A stretch of DNA of 64,000 nucleotides, from the NCBI GenBank assembly GCA_016841665.1, contig JAENYT010000005.1, positions 1 through 64,000 of the forward strand, written 5' to 3'. The notes beneath the pieces were generated by a model, which was given only the letters and a program-made list of their open reading frames with translations, did no database searches and had not been told where the DNA came from. Both the position numbers and the translations under genes were made by a program. The DNA comes from Methanobacteriota archaeon (GTDB taxonomy: Archaea; Halobacteriota; Methanomicrobia; Methanomicrobiales; Methanomicrobiaceae). Positions 1 through 6,638 of this stretch are shown here, piece by piece (the stretch's first letter is position 1; every line of letters starts with the position of its first letter).

Positions 1-474
1 GGACCGGCAGGCATGCTCACGGGAGGCGTGCGCCCCATCCGGCGGGCCGAGGGGGGCGTCACCATACCTTGCCGTTGCCGGGTGCGGAAACGAAGGGCGG
101 ACGGGCCGCAGCTCCCCCGGGGACCGTCCGCCGTCGTGTCCGCTATTCTTCCGGTGCAGATCCTCGCCCGACCGCCGCGTCGCAGAATCCGGTTCCATAT
201 ACGTGCGGGGGGTGTATGACCCGCGAATGTCCGCAATGTCCCCGGTGTCCGCCATGTCCGCTGTTTGCCCCGGGGTGCGGCCGGGATCGGCCCTGCCGGT
301 AGTAGTAATAGTATAGCAAATGGCCCGGCCGGAGCGGTGGGCCGCCACCCCGGGCAGGTCCCGCAGGATGCGCCGGACGTGGCGGTCGCTGTAGCCGAGG
401 GCCTCCGCTATCTGCCGGGAACTGAGAAGAGGCGTCCGCTCCAGAAGGGCACGGACGCGGGCGGGGGCTGACAC
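1..474 (-). CDS. Winged-helix DNA-binding protein of the integrated element (3' end cut by the window edge)
   Basis: An open frame on the minus strand starts at GTG 474 and runs without a stop to the left edge, giving at least 158 codons. The first 60 residues read as a winged helix-turn-helix: LLSSRQIAEALGYSDRHVRRI is followed by a basic wing (VAAHRSGRAICYTI). The rest is low-complexity and rich in Asp, Gly, Arg and Pro, and includes a degenerate nine-base repeat at about 225-285 that encodes TAD-MAD-TGD-IAD. The start was chosen because GAAGGGGG lies 4-5 bases upstream of GTG and only 10 bases separate it from the stop of the preceding gene. It is probably the last visible gene of the small-gene operon and may regulate the element. 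The wHTH call rests on motif reading only; no family is assigned. Confidence 0.55.
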   Translation of the reverse strand, partial: MSAPARVRALLERTPLLSSRQIAEALGYSDRHVRRILRDLPGVAAHRSGRAICYTITTTGRADPGRTPGQTADMADTGDIADIRGSYTPRTYMEPDSATRRSGEDLHRKNSGHDGGRSPGELRPVRPSFPHPATARYGDAPLGPPDGAHASREHACRS

Positions 475-484
475 GGCGCCCCCT

Positions 485-619
485 TCACTGCTGCATCTTC
501 TGTGCGAGGGCGTCCTCGAGACCGCTCACCCGCTGCCGGAGGTTCGCCACCGTCTCCATGAACTCGCGGTGCTGGGCATGGGGCGGGGGTTCCAGGGCCC
601 GCTGGGTAACGCCACGCAT
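485..619 (-). CDS. Small predicted coiled-coil protein, 44 aa
   Basis: This short frame starts at ATG 619, which overlaps the TGA stop of the upstream gene (TGATG), with GGAGGGG just upstream as ribosome binding site. The C-terminal half (EFMETVANLRQRVSGLEDAL) has heptad-like spacing of hydrophobic residues and could form a short coiled coil. No family is recognised. Support comes from position: it sits between overlapping or nearly touching genes on the same strand and has a strong binding site. Its role is unknown; small accessory proteins of this kind are common in archaeal plasmids and integrated elements. Confidence 0.5.
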   Translation of the reverse strand: MRGVTQRALEPPPHAQHREFMETVANLRQRVSGLEDALAQKMQQ

Positions 620-942
620 CAACCCCTCCTCCGAGAGGCCGCGCAGTGGCAGGCAGCGCAGCAGACGTCGCCGCCGAGGATCGCGGAGAGGTACCTGGCC
701 GCCAGGATCTCCAGCGCACACGCGTCCCCGTCATCGGCGGAGGAATCGAGCAGCCGGGTGCGGCAGGCATCGATGCGGCCGGCGGTCAGTCGGACGAGCA
801 GATCATCGAGGGTGGCAACGAGGTGCGCGGGCAGATCGTCCTCGAGAGGATCGCATCCCTCTTCCACCTCGTCCCCCGAGACCACCACCGCGATGCGTTC
901 GCCGTTGCCCAGGGGGATGGTGGCGATCAGTGCGAACCGCAT
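619..942 (-). CDS. Hypothetical protein of the integrated element, 107 aa
   Basis: ATG 942 is preceded by GGAGGTGTGAG, a near-ideal Shine-Dalgarno sequence, and lies one base after the TGA of the upstream HicB-like gene. The product begins MRFALIATIPLGNGERIAVVV, which looks like a beta-hairpin, followed by an acidic stretch and a helical part (HLVATLDDLLVRLTAGRI). The C-terminus carries a cluster of cysteines and a histidine (CCAACHCA, about residues 94-101) that could bind a metal. A longer frame would extend to 1005, but the binding site and the tight gene spacing favour 942. No family is recognised. Confidence 0.6.
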   Translation of the reverse strand: MRFALIATIPLGNGERIAVVVSGDEVEEGCDPLEDDLPAHLVATLDDLLVRLTAGRIDACRTRLLDSSADDGDACALEILAARYLSAILGGDVCCAACHCAASRRRG

Positions 943-943
943 C

Positions 944-1120
944 TCACACCTCCGCGGAGGCCGCCGACGCCGCCCGGTGTGCCTCGACCTTCTTACGTAT
1001 AGCATTATACGCTTTCTCCAGCGATCCGGCCGTCACCTGCACCCCCTCGAGGTTGGTGGCCCGGGCCACCCAGCGGCCGGTCCTGGCGTCGAGCCGGAAC
1101 ACCACGCGCACCCCTTTCAT
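944..1120 (-). CDS. Small HicB-like protein, 58 aa
   Basis: The frame runs from ATG 1120 (GGAGGGGCCCGC upstream) to TGA 944-946. Its start overlaps the stop of the preceding gene by ATGA. The sequence pattern VRVVFRLDARTGRWVARATNLEGVQVTAGSLEKAYNAIRK follows the fold seen in HicB-type antitoxins: a strand, a hairpin, an LxGVxVxAxSLEEA-like turn and a helix. No HicA-like dsRNA-binding partner is visible next to it, and it lacks a C-terminal DNA-binding domain. It is therefore better described as a HicB-fold protein than as a proven antitoxin. The fold assignment is inferred by eye. Confidence 0.55.
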   Translation of the reverse strand: MKGVRVVFRLDARTGRWVARATNLEGVQVTAGSLEKAYNAIRKKVEAHRAASAASAEV

Positions 1121-1314
1121 GCGGGCCCCTCCAGGTCATGAAAGAGCGGGCGGCACCCATTGTAGTCATCAATGGCCGCATCGATGATGGTCCGCTGCCG
1201 GGGCGTCGGTGCTATTATCCCGGTTCCGGTTGTAGTGTGATCGGCAGTCTCCTCGTGTGTGCTGGCCGGCATGACGATGTGTGGGCTGCCCTTCACTGTT
1301 CTGCTCGAATGCAT
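1117..1314 (-). CDS. Hypothetical protein of the integrated element, 65 aa
   Basis: Start ATG 1314 has GGGAGGATGCGCA upstream and overlaps the end of the preceding frame by about 22 bases. The TGA stop overlaps the next start (ATGA). The product is Thr-rich at the N-terminus and ends with a helical part containing RQRTIIDAAIDDYNGCRPLFHDL. No known domain is visible. An in-frame upstream start at 1488 is disfavoured because it would run through the upstream small gene and has no binding site. It belongs to the minus-strand operon of tiny genes. Confidence 0.5.
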   Translation of the reverse strand: MHSSRTVKGSPHIVMPASTHEETADHTTTGTGIIAPTPRQRTIIDAAIDDYNGCRPLFHDLEGPA

Positions 1315-1460
1315 TGCGCATCCTCCCGATTCACGATCTTCCAGATACCGATCCGTTCCATCGCATCGCCGATCCGCTCCAGGAACGGCGACTCCCGGAC
1401 CAGGGCCTCGACCTGATCCGCGTACACAATACGGGGATTCCCCGGCGATGGAACACTCAT
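1293..1460 (-). CDS. Hypothetical protein, first gene of the tiny-gene operon, 55 aa
   Basis: ATG 1460 is preceded by GGAGGTTCTCCTC, and the frame runs 55 codons to TGA 1293-1295. The sequence (MSVPSPGNPRIVYADQVEAL, then a helical LVRESPFLERIGDAMERIGIW) has no recognised domain. It is the most upstream gene of the run that continues through at least five further genes to the left edge. No convincing TATA box was fixed; the AT-rich stretch at about 1515-1575 (for example TTTATTGTA on the minus strand) is the likely promoter region. Confidence 0.5.
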   Translation of the reverse strand: MSVPSPGNPRIVYADQVEALVRESPFLERIGDAMERIGIWKIVNREDAQCIRAEQ

Positions 1461-1629
1461 GAGGAGAACCTCCTCTGCAGTAATCCATGCATGAAAAATG
1501 GGTTGATCAGGGTGTCATAAAGAGGTGAACCGAGCATCGTACAATAAACAAACGAGCGTTATAGATAACTACAAAAAGTGTATGGTCGATTTCCAATGGA
1601 GAGGGATTAAGAAAAAATGAATTAATGCG

Positions 1630-2367
1630 TTATTTGAACAATTTTTTATAGCAAGAATAGCAGATCGGCTTCTCATAGCTGCTCTTGTGTGAGGGATCAT
1701 TCTTCCCACAAGCATGACAGTATTTTTCTTGGTATTTTTTATCACCAAATTTGGCCCAAATTTGATAGCATTTATCACATAAGGGGTGATTTGGATCGAA
1801 TTTTATCATTTCACCGCAACGGATACAATATCCTTTGTTACTTCCCGTTGCTTCTTCAGTATGCTTTTTTGGAATATTTTTTTGAGGTTCCTTCTTGATT
1901 GAAGCCGAATCATCCGTTTTCTTTTTAATTTCAAATTGAAATGGCCTACTGGACGATATTATTGCATTTGCCTCGGCGTATACTTCATCATATAATTCAC
2001 GTTCTTCCGCTTTATCAATTTTAATGCCCATTTCTTTGTTATTTTGCTGGGAGTACTGATATAAATTCATTGACGTAATAATTGCAGTATCTTCATTCAA
2101 GTAGCATTTTGAATGTAAATTCGGACACGCAAAGATATGACTCATCGTTAATTCCTGTAAAAAGAGCATATCATCTGGGTTTATTTTCCCATCTTCCCTG
2201 AATATTACTCGGATATCGACATTAGAATTATCCCGATTTTTTATCTGAATTTTAATTTGGTCATTTAATTGAAGATAAGGGCTAATTAACCACAATTTCT
2301 CTCTTGAATTTTTAATTAATTGGGTCAATTCGTAAGAAACTCCGGTTGTCTCCAAAAATTTTACCAT
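1630..2367 (-). CDS. PLD-like nuclease domain protein with C-terminal zinc ribbons
   Basis: The 245-residue product has an N-terminal phospholipase D-like domain (about residues 1-135) with a single HKD signature: LHSKCYLNEDTAIITSMN, i.e. HxKx4-5D followed by the typical TSxN. Single-HKD proteins usually dimerise to form the active site and are often nucleases. A charged linker leads to two Cys-pair modules (CIRCGEM...CDKC and CHACGK...CYSCYKK) that probably bind zinc. Start ATG 2367 has TTTGGAG eight bases upstream. Base composition is far more AT-rich than the surrounding genes, which points to transfer. Together with the adjacent DUF4145 gene it is cargo of the integrated element; a defence or DNA-processing role is an inference. 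Confidence 0.8.
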   Translation of the reverse strand: MVKFLETTGVSYELTQLIKNSREKLWLISPYLQLNDQIKIQIKNRDNSNVDIRVIFREDGKINPDDMLFLQELTMSHIFACPNLHSKCYLNEDTAIITSMNLYQYSQQNNKEMGIKIDKAEERELYDEVYAEANAIISSSRPFQFEIKKKTDDSASIKKEPQKNIPKKHTEEATGSNKGYCIRCGEMIKFDPNHPLCDKCYQIWAKFGDKKYQEKYCHACGKNDPSHKSSYEKPICYSCYKKLFK

Positions 2368-2476
2368 TTATCGTCTCCAAATAGTGGATTTTATAAGAAA
2401 AGTCATAAGTATTTCTTTTTTCTTTCAATAACGTTACATCCTGCTTGGAACAGATTAAGACATGCATTAGAAAATC

Positions 2477-3145
2477 TCAAATCGTTGGTTTTCCAGCTTT
2501 CTCAAGTTTTTCATTAATTTTTTCCTTTTGACTGGCGATTTTCGATGGAAGAACAAAATGAAAATCAAACAAAGATTCAAGGATATCTAGGCACAATTCA
2601 GCCTCACCGGGTTCGACCTCAATAATCTCTCCAGTTGATGTATTTTTTTGGGGATGAGCCGAAAAATTACCTACTTGGCGAAGTGCATGTAATAATCCTG
2701 CAATATATGATGGATATCTTTCTTTTTCAATCGCTTCATTGATTTCTTTTTCAAGATTATCCTTTTGTACTCCAACTTTTTCACGAAGTAATGATTGCAG
2801 GCACCTTCGGCTTAAAGCTGCAGAAGCTTTAGGACTATCTTGAATGACAAGACATGCCTCTTCATACTCTACGCTAAAGATTTCATCAACCTCAAGAGGA
2901 CATGGTGCCCGAGATATGCCTTTGGGGTAGACTTGTATTGTCTTTTCAATTAAAAATTTATTTTCGGTTAGTGATATGTGTGGATTAGACATCCTCTTTT
3001 TATCAACAAAAAGTAGAAAAATCACGGCTTTTTTACAAGAAGGGCAAATTTCAGTTTGATAATACCAATGTCCCTGATTATCAGTGTTAATATATCCGTC
3101 TTCTGGGGCAGGATGAAATTCTACTAAACAATGAGGGCATTTCAT
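2477..3145 (-). CDS. DUF4145 domain protein with N-terminal zinc ribbon
   Basis: The 222-residue product begins MKCPHC and has a second Cys pair at CPSC (about residues 34-37), forming a small zinc ribbon. The C-terminal half matches the DUF4145 pattern: SPKASAALSRRCLQSLLR, then LLHALRQVGNFSAHP and ELCLDILESLFDFHF. DUF4145 is an all-helical domain of unknown function found alone or fused to restriction or helicase proteins in bacteria and archaea. TTATAG about 30 bases before ATG 3145 suggests a nearly leaderless transcript. It is AT-rich like the PLD gene about 110 bases downstream on the same strand; the two may be co-transcribed. Confidence 0.8.
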   Translation of the reverse strand: MKCPHCLVEFHPAPEDGYINTDNQGHWYYQTEICPSCKKAVIFLLFVDKKRMSNPHISLTENKFLIEKTIQVYPKGISRAPCPLEVDEIFSVEYEEACLVIQDSPKASAALSRRCLQSLLREKVGVQKDNLEKEINEAIEKERYPSYIAGLLHALRQVGNFSAHPQKNTSTGEIIEVEPGEAELCLDILESLFDFHFVLPSKIASQKEKINEKLEKAGKPTI

Positions 3146-3210
3146 AATTCTGTGTTAAAGATATTGCTATAATTATCTTACATTTTATCCGAGTAATAAA
3201 AATAATCCAA

Positions 3211-3357
3211 CTAAATAGATGTCGCATCATAGTTGCTGGATCGTATTCGATCTTTCATCCCTTTCGGTGTGCTCCGATACTTAATCCCATACTTTTTCGC
3301 TTCTTTCGGCGTCAAACTCAGTATAAATTCTTTTAATTCTTCCTGAAGGCCATTCCA
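3211..3357 (-). pseudogene. Coding-like remnant in frame behind the integrase stop codon
   Basis: Directly after the TGA of the integrase (3358-3360) the same frame stays open for 48 codons to TAG 3211-3213. It reads like a real protein tail: ELKEFILSLTPKEAKKYGI, then YRSTPKGMKDRI. The TPKEAxxxGI...RSTxxGMKxRI pattern resembles short helix-turn-helix tails I associate with archaeal recombination or transposition proteins, but this memory is not verifiable here. No good start codon lies in this frame. The other frame offers a 25-codon ORF (ATG 3358 to 3281) with no such character. Possible explanations are a decayed gene tail, a nonsense change in the integrase, or a scar of element exchange. 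Confidence 0.4.
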
Positions 3358-4581
3358 TCATATGTCTCCCCCCTCCATCTCTTCCCTGCGGTTCGTCGAG
3401 AGCATCATCTGCATCGCCTCCGGATGGTCCTTGATATCCCGCTTCAGTTCTCCCATGGTGGCCTCCGCCTCGGGGTTCAGGGCCCGGCCGCAGACCGTGC
3501 AGTAGTTGGAGAGCGGGCCGTTGATGGTGTAACACTTCGGGCACTGGCGGGGGGCCATGGCGTTCTCCTGCTTGCGCGGCTTCTGCTTGACGCCCATCAC
3601 GTTGAGCATCTCCGAATCGATGTCCCGCTCCGAGAGCACCACGTAGGTCTGGAACATCTCGGTGTTCAGGTTGCCCCACATCGCCTCCTTGATCACCGAC
3701 TCCTGGCAGTTCTGCTGGATCAGGTGGGTGATGCGGGACTTGCGGAAGAGGTGCGGGTGGACACGTTTTGGGATCTCGGCCCGGTCGGCCGTGCGGTGCA
3801 CAATACGGGAGATGGCATCGTACTCCATCGGCTTCTTCTTCACCGTGAGGAACACGAGCTGCTCGCCCTCCGGGTGCCCGGGGTAGTCGCTCTTCCAGGT
3901 GGCCAGGTACTGGGTCGCCGCCCCCAGGCGGTTGTAGCGGGTCTTGCGGGTCTTGGTATCGTTGACGTAGATGCCGCACCCGTAATCGTCGAAGCGCACA
4001 TCCCGCCACTGCAGGCGGGCCAGCTCCCCGCACCGGCACCCGCTGTCGTAGAGGGTGGCGATGAGCGCCCGGTCGCGGGAGTTGCGGCAGGCCGCCAGCA
4101 TCATGCGGATCTCGTCGGTGGTCAGGATCTCCTCCGGGGCCGTGGTCTGGTAGTTCTTGGGCGGCCGTTTGATCTTCTGCACCTTCTTCTCGGGCAGCGT
4201 TGAGTACTCGTTCTCGATGAGCCAGAGCAGAAAGGGCTTGAGCACCTTCACGTAGTCGTGCTTGGTGTTCTGGGCGAAGGGCGTGCCCTTCTGCGACCGG
4301 GCGGACTTCATGGTGTCGATCGCCGCATACACATCGCCGATGCTGCAGGTGCGGTAGGGCCGGGTGAGGAACCGGCGCCAGTTGACCAGGACGTACTGGT
4401 TCATGAGGGCCCGGCCCTCGGAGAGATTCCTGTGGGCCCGGGCTTCGGTGACGTACTCCCGGATCAGGTCGGCATCGTCCTGGGTGATGCGGCCCTCGGC
4501 CAATCCTTTCTCGATGCTCCGGTCCCCGTACACCCGTCGGACGTTGGCGTGGAACTTATGGTACCGGGTCGTGTCTACCAT
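3358..4581 (-). CDS. Tyrosine recombinase (integrase) with C-terminal zinc ribbon
   Basis: The product has 407 residues. An N-terminal SAM-like core-binding domain covers about residues 20-135 and the catalytic domain about 150-330. Catalytic residues visible are Arg183 (SGCRCGELARL), Lys210 or Lys213 in the beta-hairpin, His277 and Arg280 (HPHLFRKSR), and Tyr313 (FQTYVVL). The usual second His position appears to be Trp302 (MWGN), a known natural variant in this family. Cys347, Cys350, Cys361 and Cys364 form a zinc ribbon after the catalytic core. The gene starts 66 bases from the 3' end of tRNA-Gln, the classic arrangement of an element integrated into a tRNA gene. It would catalyse site-specific integration and excision. 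Confidence 0.92.
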   Translation of the reverse strand: MVDTTRYHKFHANVRRVYGDRSIEKGLAEGRITQDDADLIREYVTEARAHRNLSEGRALMNQYVLVNWRRFLTRPYRTCSIGDVYAAIDTMKSARSQKGTPFAQNTKHDYVKVLKPFLLWLIENEYSTLPEKKVQKIKRPPKNYQTTAPEEILTTDEIRMMLAACRNSRDRALIATLYDSGCRCGELARLQWRDVRFDDYGCGIYVNDTKTRKTRYNRLGAATQYLATWKSDYPGHPEGEQLVFLTVKKKPMEYDAISRIVHRTADRAEIPKRVHPHLFRKSRITHLIQQNCQESVIKEAMWGNLNTEMFQTYVVLSERDIDSEMLNVMGVKQKPRKQENAMAPRQCPKCYTINGPLSNYCTVCGRALNPEAEATMGELKRDIKDHPEAMQMMLSTNRREEMEGGDI

Positions 4582-4646
4582 CTAAAAATGCGTCTGAAAA
4601 GAGTCTATATTAACATTTGGTGAGGGATTCGAACATGAATGCTGGA

Positions 4647-4719
4647 TACCCCCGGGCGGATTCGAACCGCCGTTACCGGTTCCAAAGACCGGTATGATTG
4701 ACCACTACACTACGGGGGT
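4647..4719 (-). tRNA. tRNA-Gln (UUG)
   Basis: A full cloverleaf can be folded on the minus strand. The acceptor ACCCCCG pairs with CGGGGGT, the anticodon stem is CCGGT/ACCGG with loop CTTTGGA (anticodon TTG, glutamine), and the T-arm is GGCGG-TTCGAAT-CCGCC. The discriminator is A and the CCA end is not encoded. The 3' end faces the integrase gene, so the attachment site of the element is expected in the 3' half of this tRNA. No second copy of the tRNA 3' segment is visible to the left, so the distal att site should lie outside the window. Confidence 0.95.
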
Positions 4720-4821
4720 GTTCGGGAAATGACTTCGTTGATTGCAGTGAACAAAATTCAACGGTGCTACCCGGTGGGAAACCCTCGTCTGCATTTTGTT
4801 CCATTAGGAGTGGGCGCGTGG

Positions 4822-4830
4822 AATATTTAA
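4822..4830 (+). promoter_or_regulatory. TATA-like box for the radical SAM gene
   Basis: AATATTTAA lies about 40 bases upstream of ATG 4870, followed by a GGAGAGA binding site just before the start. Spacing suits archaeal transcription initiating near 4850. Confidence 0.4.
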
Positions 4831-4869
4831 TTCAACTTCAGCGGCAAGGATGTCCCGGAGAGAGATGAC

Positions 4870-5778
4870 ATGATCACCCAGCTGCATTTCATCACCACGT
4901 ATATGTGCACGCATACCTGCGATCATTGCTTTGTGTGCAGCAGTCCTGCTGCGGAAGGCACATTCACCCCCGGACAGATTGTCCAGGCGCTCGATCAGGC
5001 GCAGGCCATCGGCACCGTGGAGCGGATCTACTTCGAGGGGGGCGAGCCGTTTTTGTTCTATCCGCTCCTCATGGAAGGTATCCGTCAGGCACGGGCGCGG
5101 GGTTTTTCTGTGGGAGTGGTAACGAACGGGTACTTTGCCACGTCGGACGAAAATGCCCGCCTTTTTCTGGAGCCTCTGGCGGAATTGGGAATCGCCGGCC
5201 TGAGTATCAGCGATGATGTGTTCCACTACGAGAACCGGGTTGACAACCCCGCCCGCCGTGCATTCTCGGCAGCCCGGGAGATGGGGCTCCCCGCATCCGT
5301 CCTCACCCTCGATGCCGGGGGTTCGGGACCGGATACTCCGGGCTCCCCCCGTGAAGAAAAAACCGGTGTGGTGACCGGCGGTGGCATCATGTTCAGGGGG
5401 CGTGCCGCGGGCAGGCTGAGCAGGTACGCTTCCCCGCGCGACTGGCGGCAGTTCACACGCTGCCCCTACGAAGATCTCGTCAATCCAAAACGCCTTCATG
5501 TCGACTCGTTCGGCAATCTCCAGATATGCCAGGGGATTTCGATAGGGAATATCTGGGAACACCCGCTCCGGGAACTCCTCCGCCGGTATTCTGCAGCCAG
5601 ACATCCCATCTGCGGACCGCTGGTGCGGGGAGGCCCGGTTCAGCTGGCGCGGGACCTGGACTATACGCCCCCACCCACGGTCGCCGATGCCTGCCATCTC
5701 TGTTTCCTTGCCAGAAAAGCAAGGAGAGAAAAGTATCCCGAGATCCTGAGCCCCGGGCAGGTGTACTGCGATGATTGA
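4870..5778 (+). CDS. Radical SAM domain protein
   Basis: The 302-residue protein carries the radical SAM cluster motif CxxxCxxC at Cys13, Cys17 and Cys20 (CTHTCDHC), the glycine-rich FEGGEPFLFYP strand and a VVTNGYF strand, as in enzymes that cleave S-adenosylmethionine. C-terminal cysteines (CPYEDL, LQICQG, CHLCFL) could hold an auxiliary cluster, as in SPASM or twitch-type proteins. Start ATG 4870 has CCGGAGAGAG upstream. It stands alone between tRNA-Gln and the convergent aIF1A gene, so context gives no substrate. The function beyond the family is unknown. Confidence 0.85.
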   Translation: MITQLHFITTYMCTHTCDHCFVCSSPAAEGTFTPGQIVQALDQAQAIGTVERIYFEGGEPFLFYPLLMEGIRQARARGFSVGVVTNGYFATSDENARLFLEPLAELGIAGLSISDDVFHYENRVDNPARRAFSAAREMGLPASVLTLDAGGSGPDTPGSPREEKTGVVTGGGIMFRGRAAGRLSRYASPRDWRQFTRCPYEDLVNPKRLHVDSFGNLQICQGISIGNIWEHPLRELLRRYSAARHPICGPLVRGGPVQLARDLDYTPPPTVADACHLCFLARKARREKYPEILSPGQVYCDD

Positions 5779-5997
5779 ATCGAGGGAGGCGACATCCTGA
5801 GAACCTTCAGTGCAGAATCCCGCAAAAAAGTCATGTGCCCGCGCAATCGTCCGGGACCTGTATTGGAGAAGACAATCCCGAGAAAGCGCTGCATTCCGCA
5901 CCACGTTAAAAGCCGATCACCCAGACTCCCCATTTTACCGGGGTGACCGTGGGTACAAAAAGGGATTGCAAGAAGATGCGGAGAGTCAGGATTGAGA

Positions 5998-6312
5998 TTA
6001 ACTCAAATACCCGTTCTTCTTCAGCCAGTCCACCTGGGGGCCCCTGTACCTGAAGTGGATGTCGCACTTTTCGTCCTGGAAGTCCCACGGAATGACGATG
6101 AGGAGGTCGCCTTCCCGGATCCAGGCCCGCTTTTTGATCTTTCCCTTGATCCGCCCCATGCGGGTGACGCCGTCAAAACAGCGGACGCGGATGTGGTTTG
6201 CGCCCAGCATCAGGTCGGCGCGAGCAAACATCTCTCTGTCTCGTTTCCTTGGCAAACGTACGCGAACGATCTCGGTTCCGGTATTGTTATTGGGATTTTT
6301 TCTATAAGTCAG
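5998..6312 (-). CDS. eif1A: Translation initiation factor aIF1A
   Basis: The protein contains the highly conserved aIF1A/eIF1A OB-fold core: NNNTGTEIVRVRLPRKRDRE, then MLGANHIRVRCFDGVTRMGRI, KGKIKKRAWIREGD and IPWDFQDEKCDI. It acts with aIF1 on the small ribosomal subunit in start selection. The likely start is CTG 6312, giving MTYRKNPNNNTG and 104 residues, the usual family length, with GGAG eight bases upstream. The only longer option is TTG 6357 (119 residues). That start lies so close to the TATA box at 6365-6375 that it would probably be outside the transcript. No ATG is available near the conserved N-terminus. Function is certain, the start less so. Confidence 0.9.
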   Translation of the reverse strand: MTYRKNPNNNTGTEIVRVRLPRKRDREMFARADLMLGANHIRVRCFDGVTRMGRIKGKIKKRAWIREGDLLIVIPWDFQDEKCDIHFRYRGPQVDWLKKNGYLS

Positions 6313-6364
6313 CGAATCAGCTCCTGCACACACGATGGCAGAAACCACCGCCTGCAATCAATGA

Positions 6365-6375
6365 TAAATATATAA
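6365..6375 (-). promoter_or_regulatory. TATA box of the aIF1A gene
   Basis: TTATATATTTA on the minus strand lies about 55 bases upstream of the proposed CTG start. Transcription would begin near 6340-6345, downstream of the alternative TTG start at 6357. Confidence 0.5.
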
Positions 6376-6607
6376 GTCGTGGGCAGGCTGCATAAAGGTA
6401 TGTATATAGGGGTTATCCGATGGTGATGGTGCCGATTTCATTGAAACGCTTATAGGAGCGGGCATAGTCCCGGGCATTAAATAACATTATTCGTGGGAAA
6501 TTCCTCTGAAAAAATTTGGTATCACCTTCCAGAGAGACAAAGCAGGAAACAAATCAGTCTCCGAACATCGATGAGAAAAAAACTCAATGAGAGAAAGCCC
6601 CGCCTGT

Positions 6608-6622
6608 AAAAAAAGGAAAAAA
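6608..6622 (-). terminator. U-rich terminator after the DUF642-like gene
   Basis: On the minus strand T6-CC-T7 follows 17 bases after the stop codon at 6639. Runs of T without a hairpin are the usual archaeal termination signal. Confidence 0.55.
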
Positions 6623-6638
6623 TTGGTTGAAATGGGTA

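Noticed and set aside
1-4640. Second attachment site for the tRNA-Gln element
   Set aside because: No copy of the tRNA 3' segment (CGGGCGGATTCGAACCGCC) is found in this interval; it should lie left of the window if it exists.
4804-5904. Minus-strand frame of 366 codons opposite the radical SAM gene
   Set aside because: The plus frame has the CxxxCxxC motif, a promoter and a binding site; the minus frame is antisense with no recognisable family.
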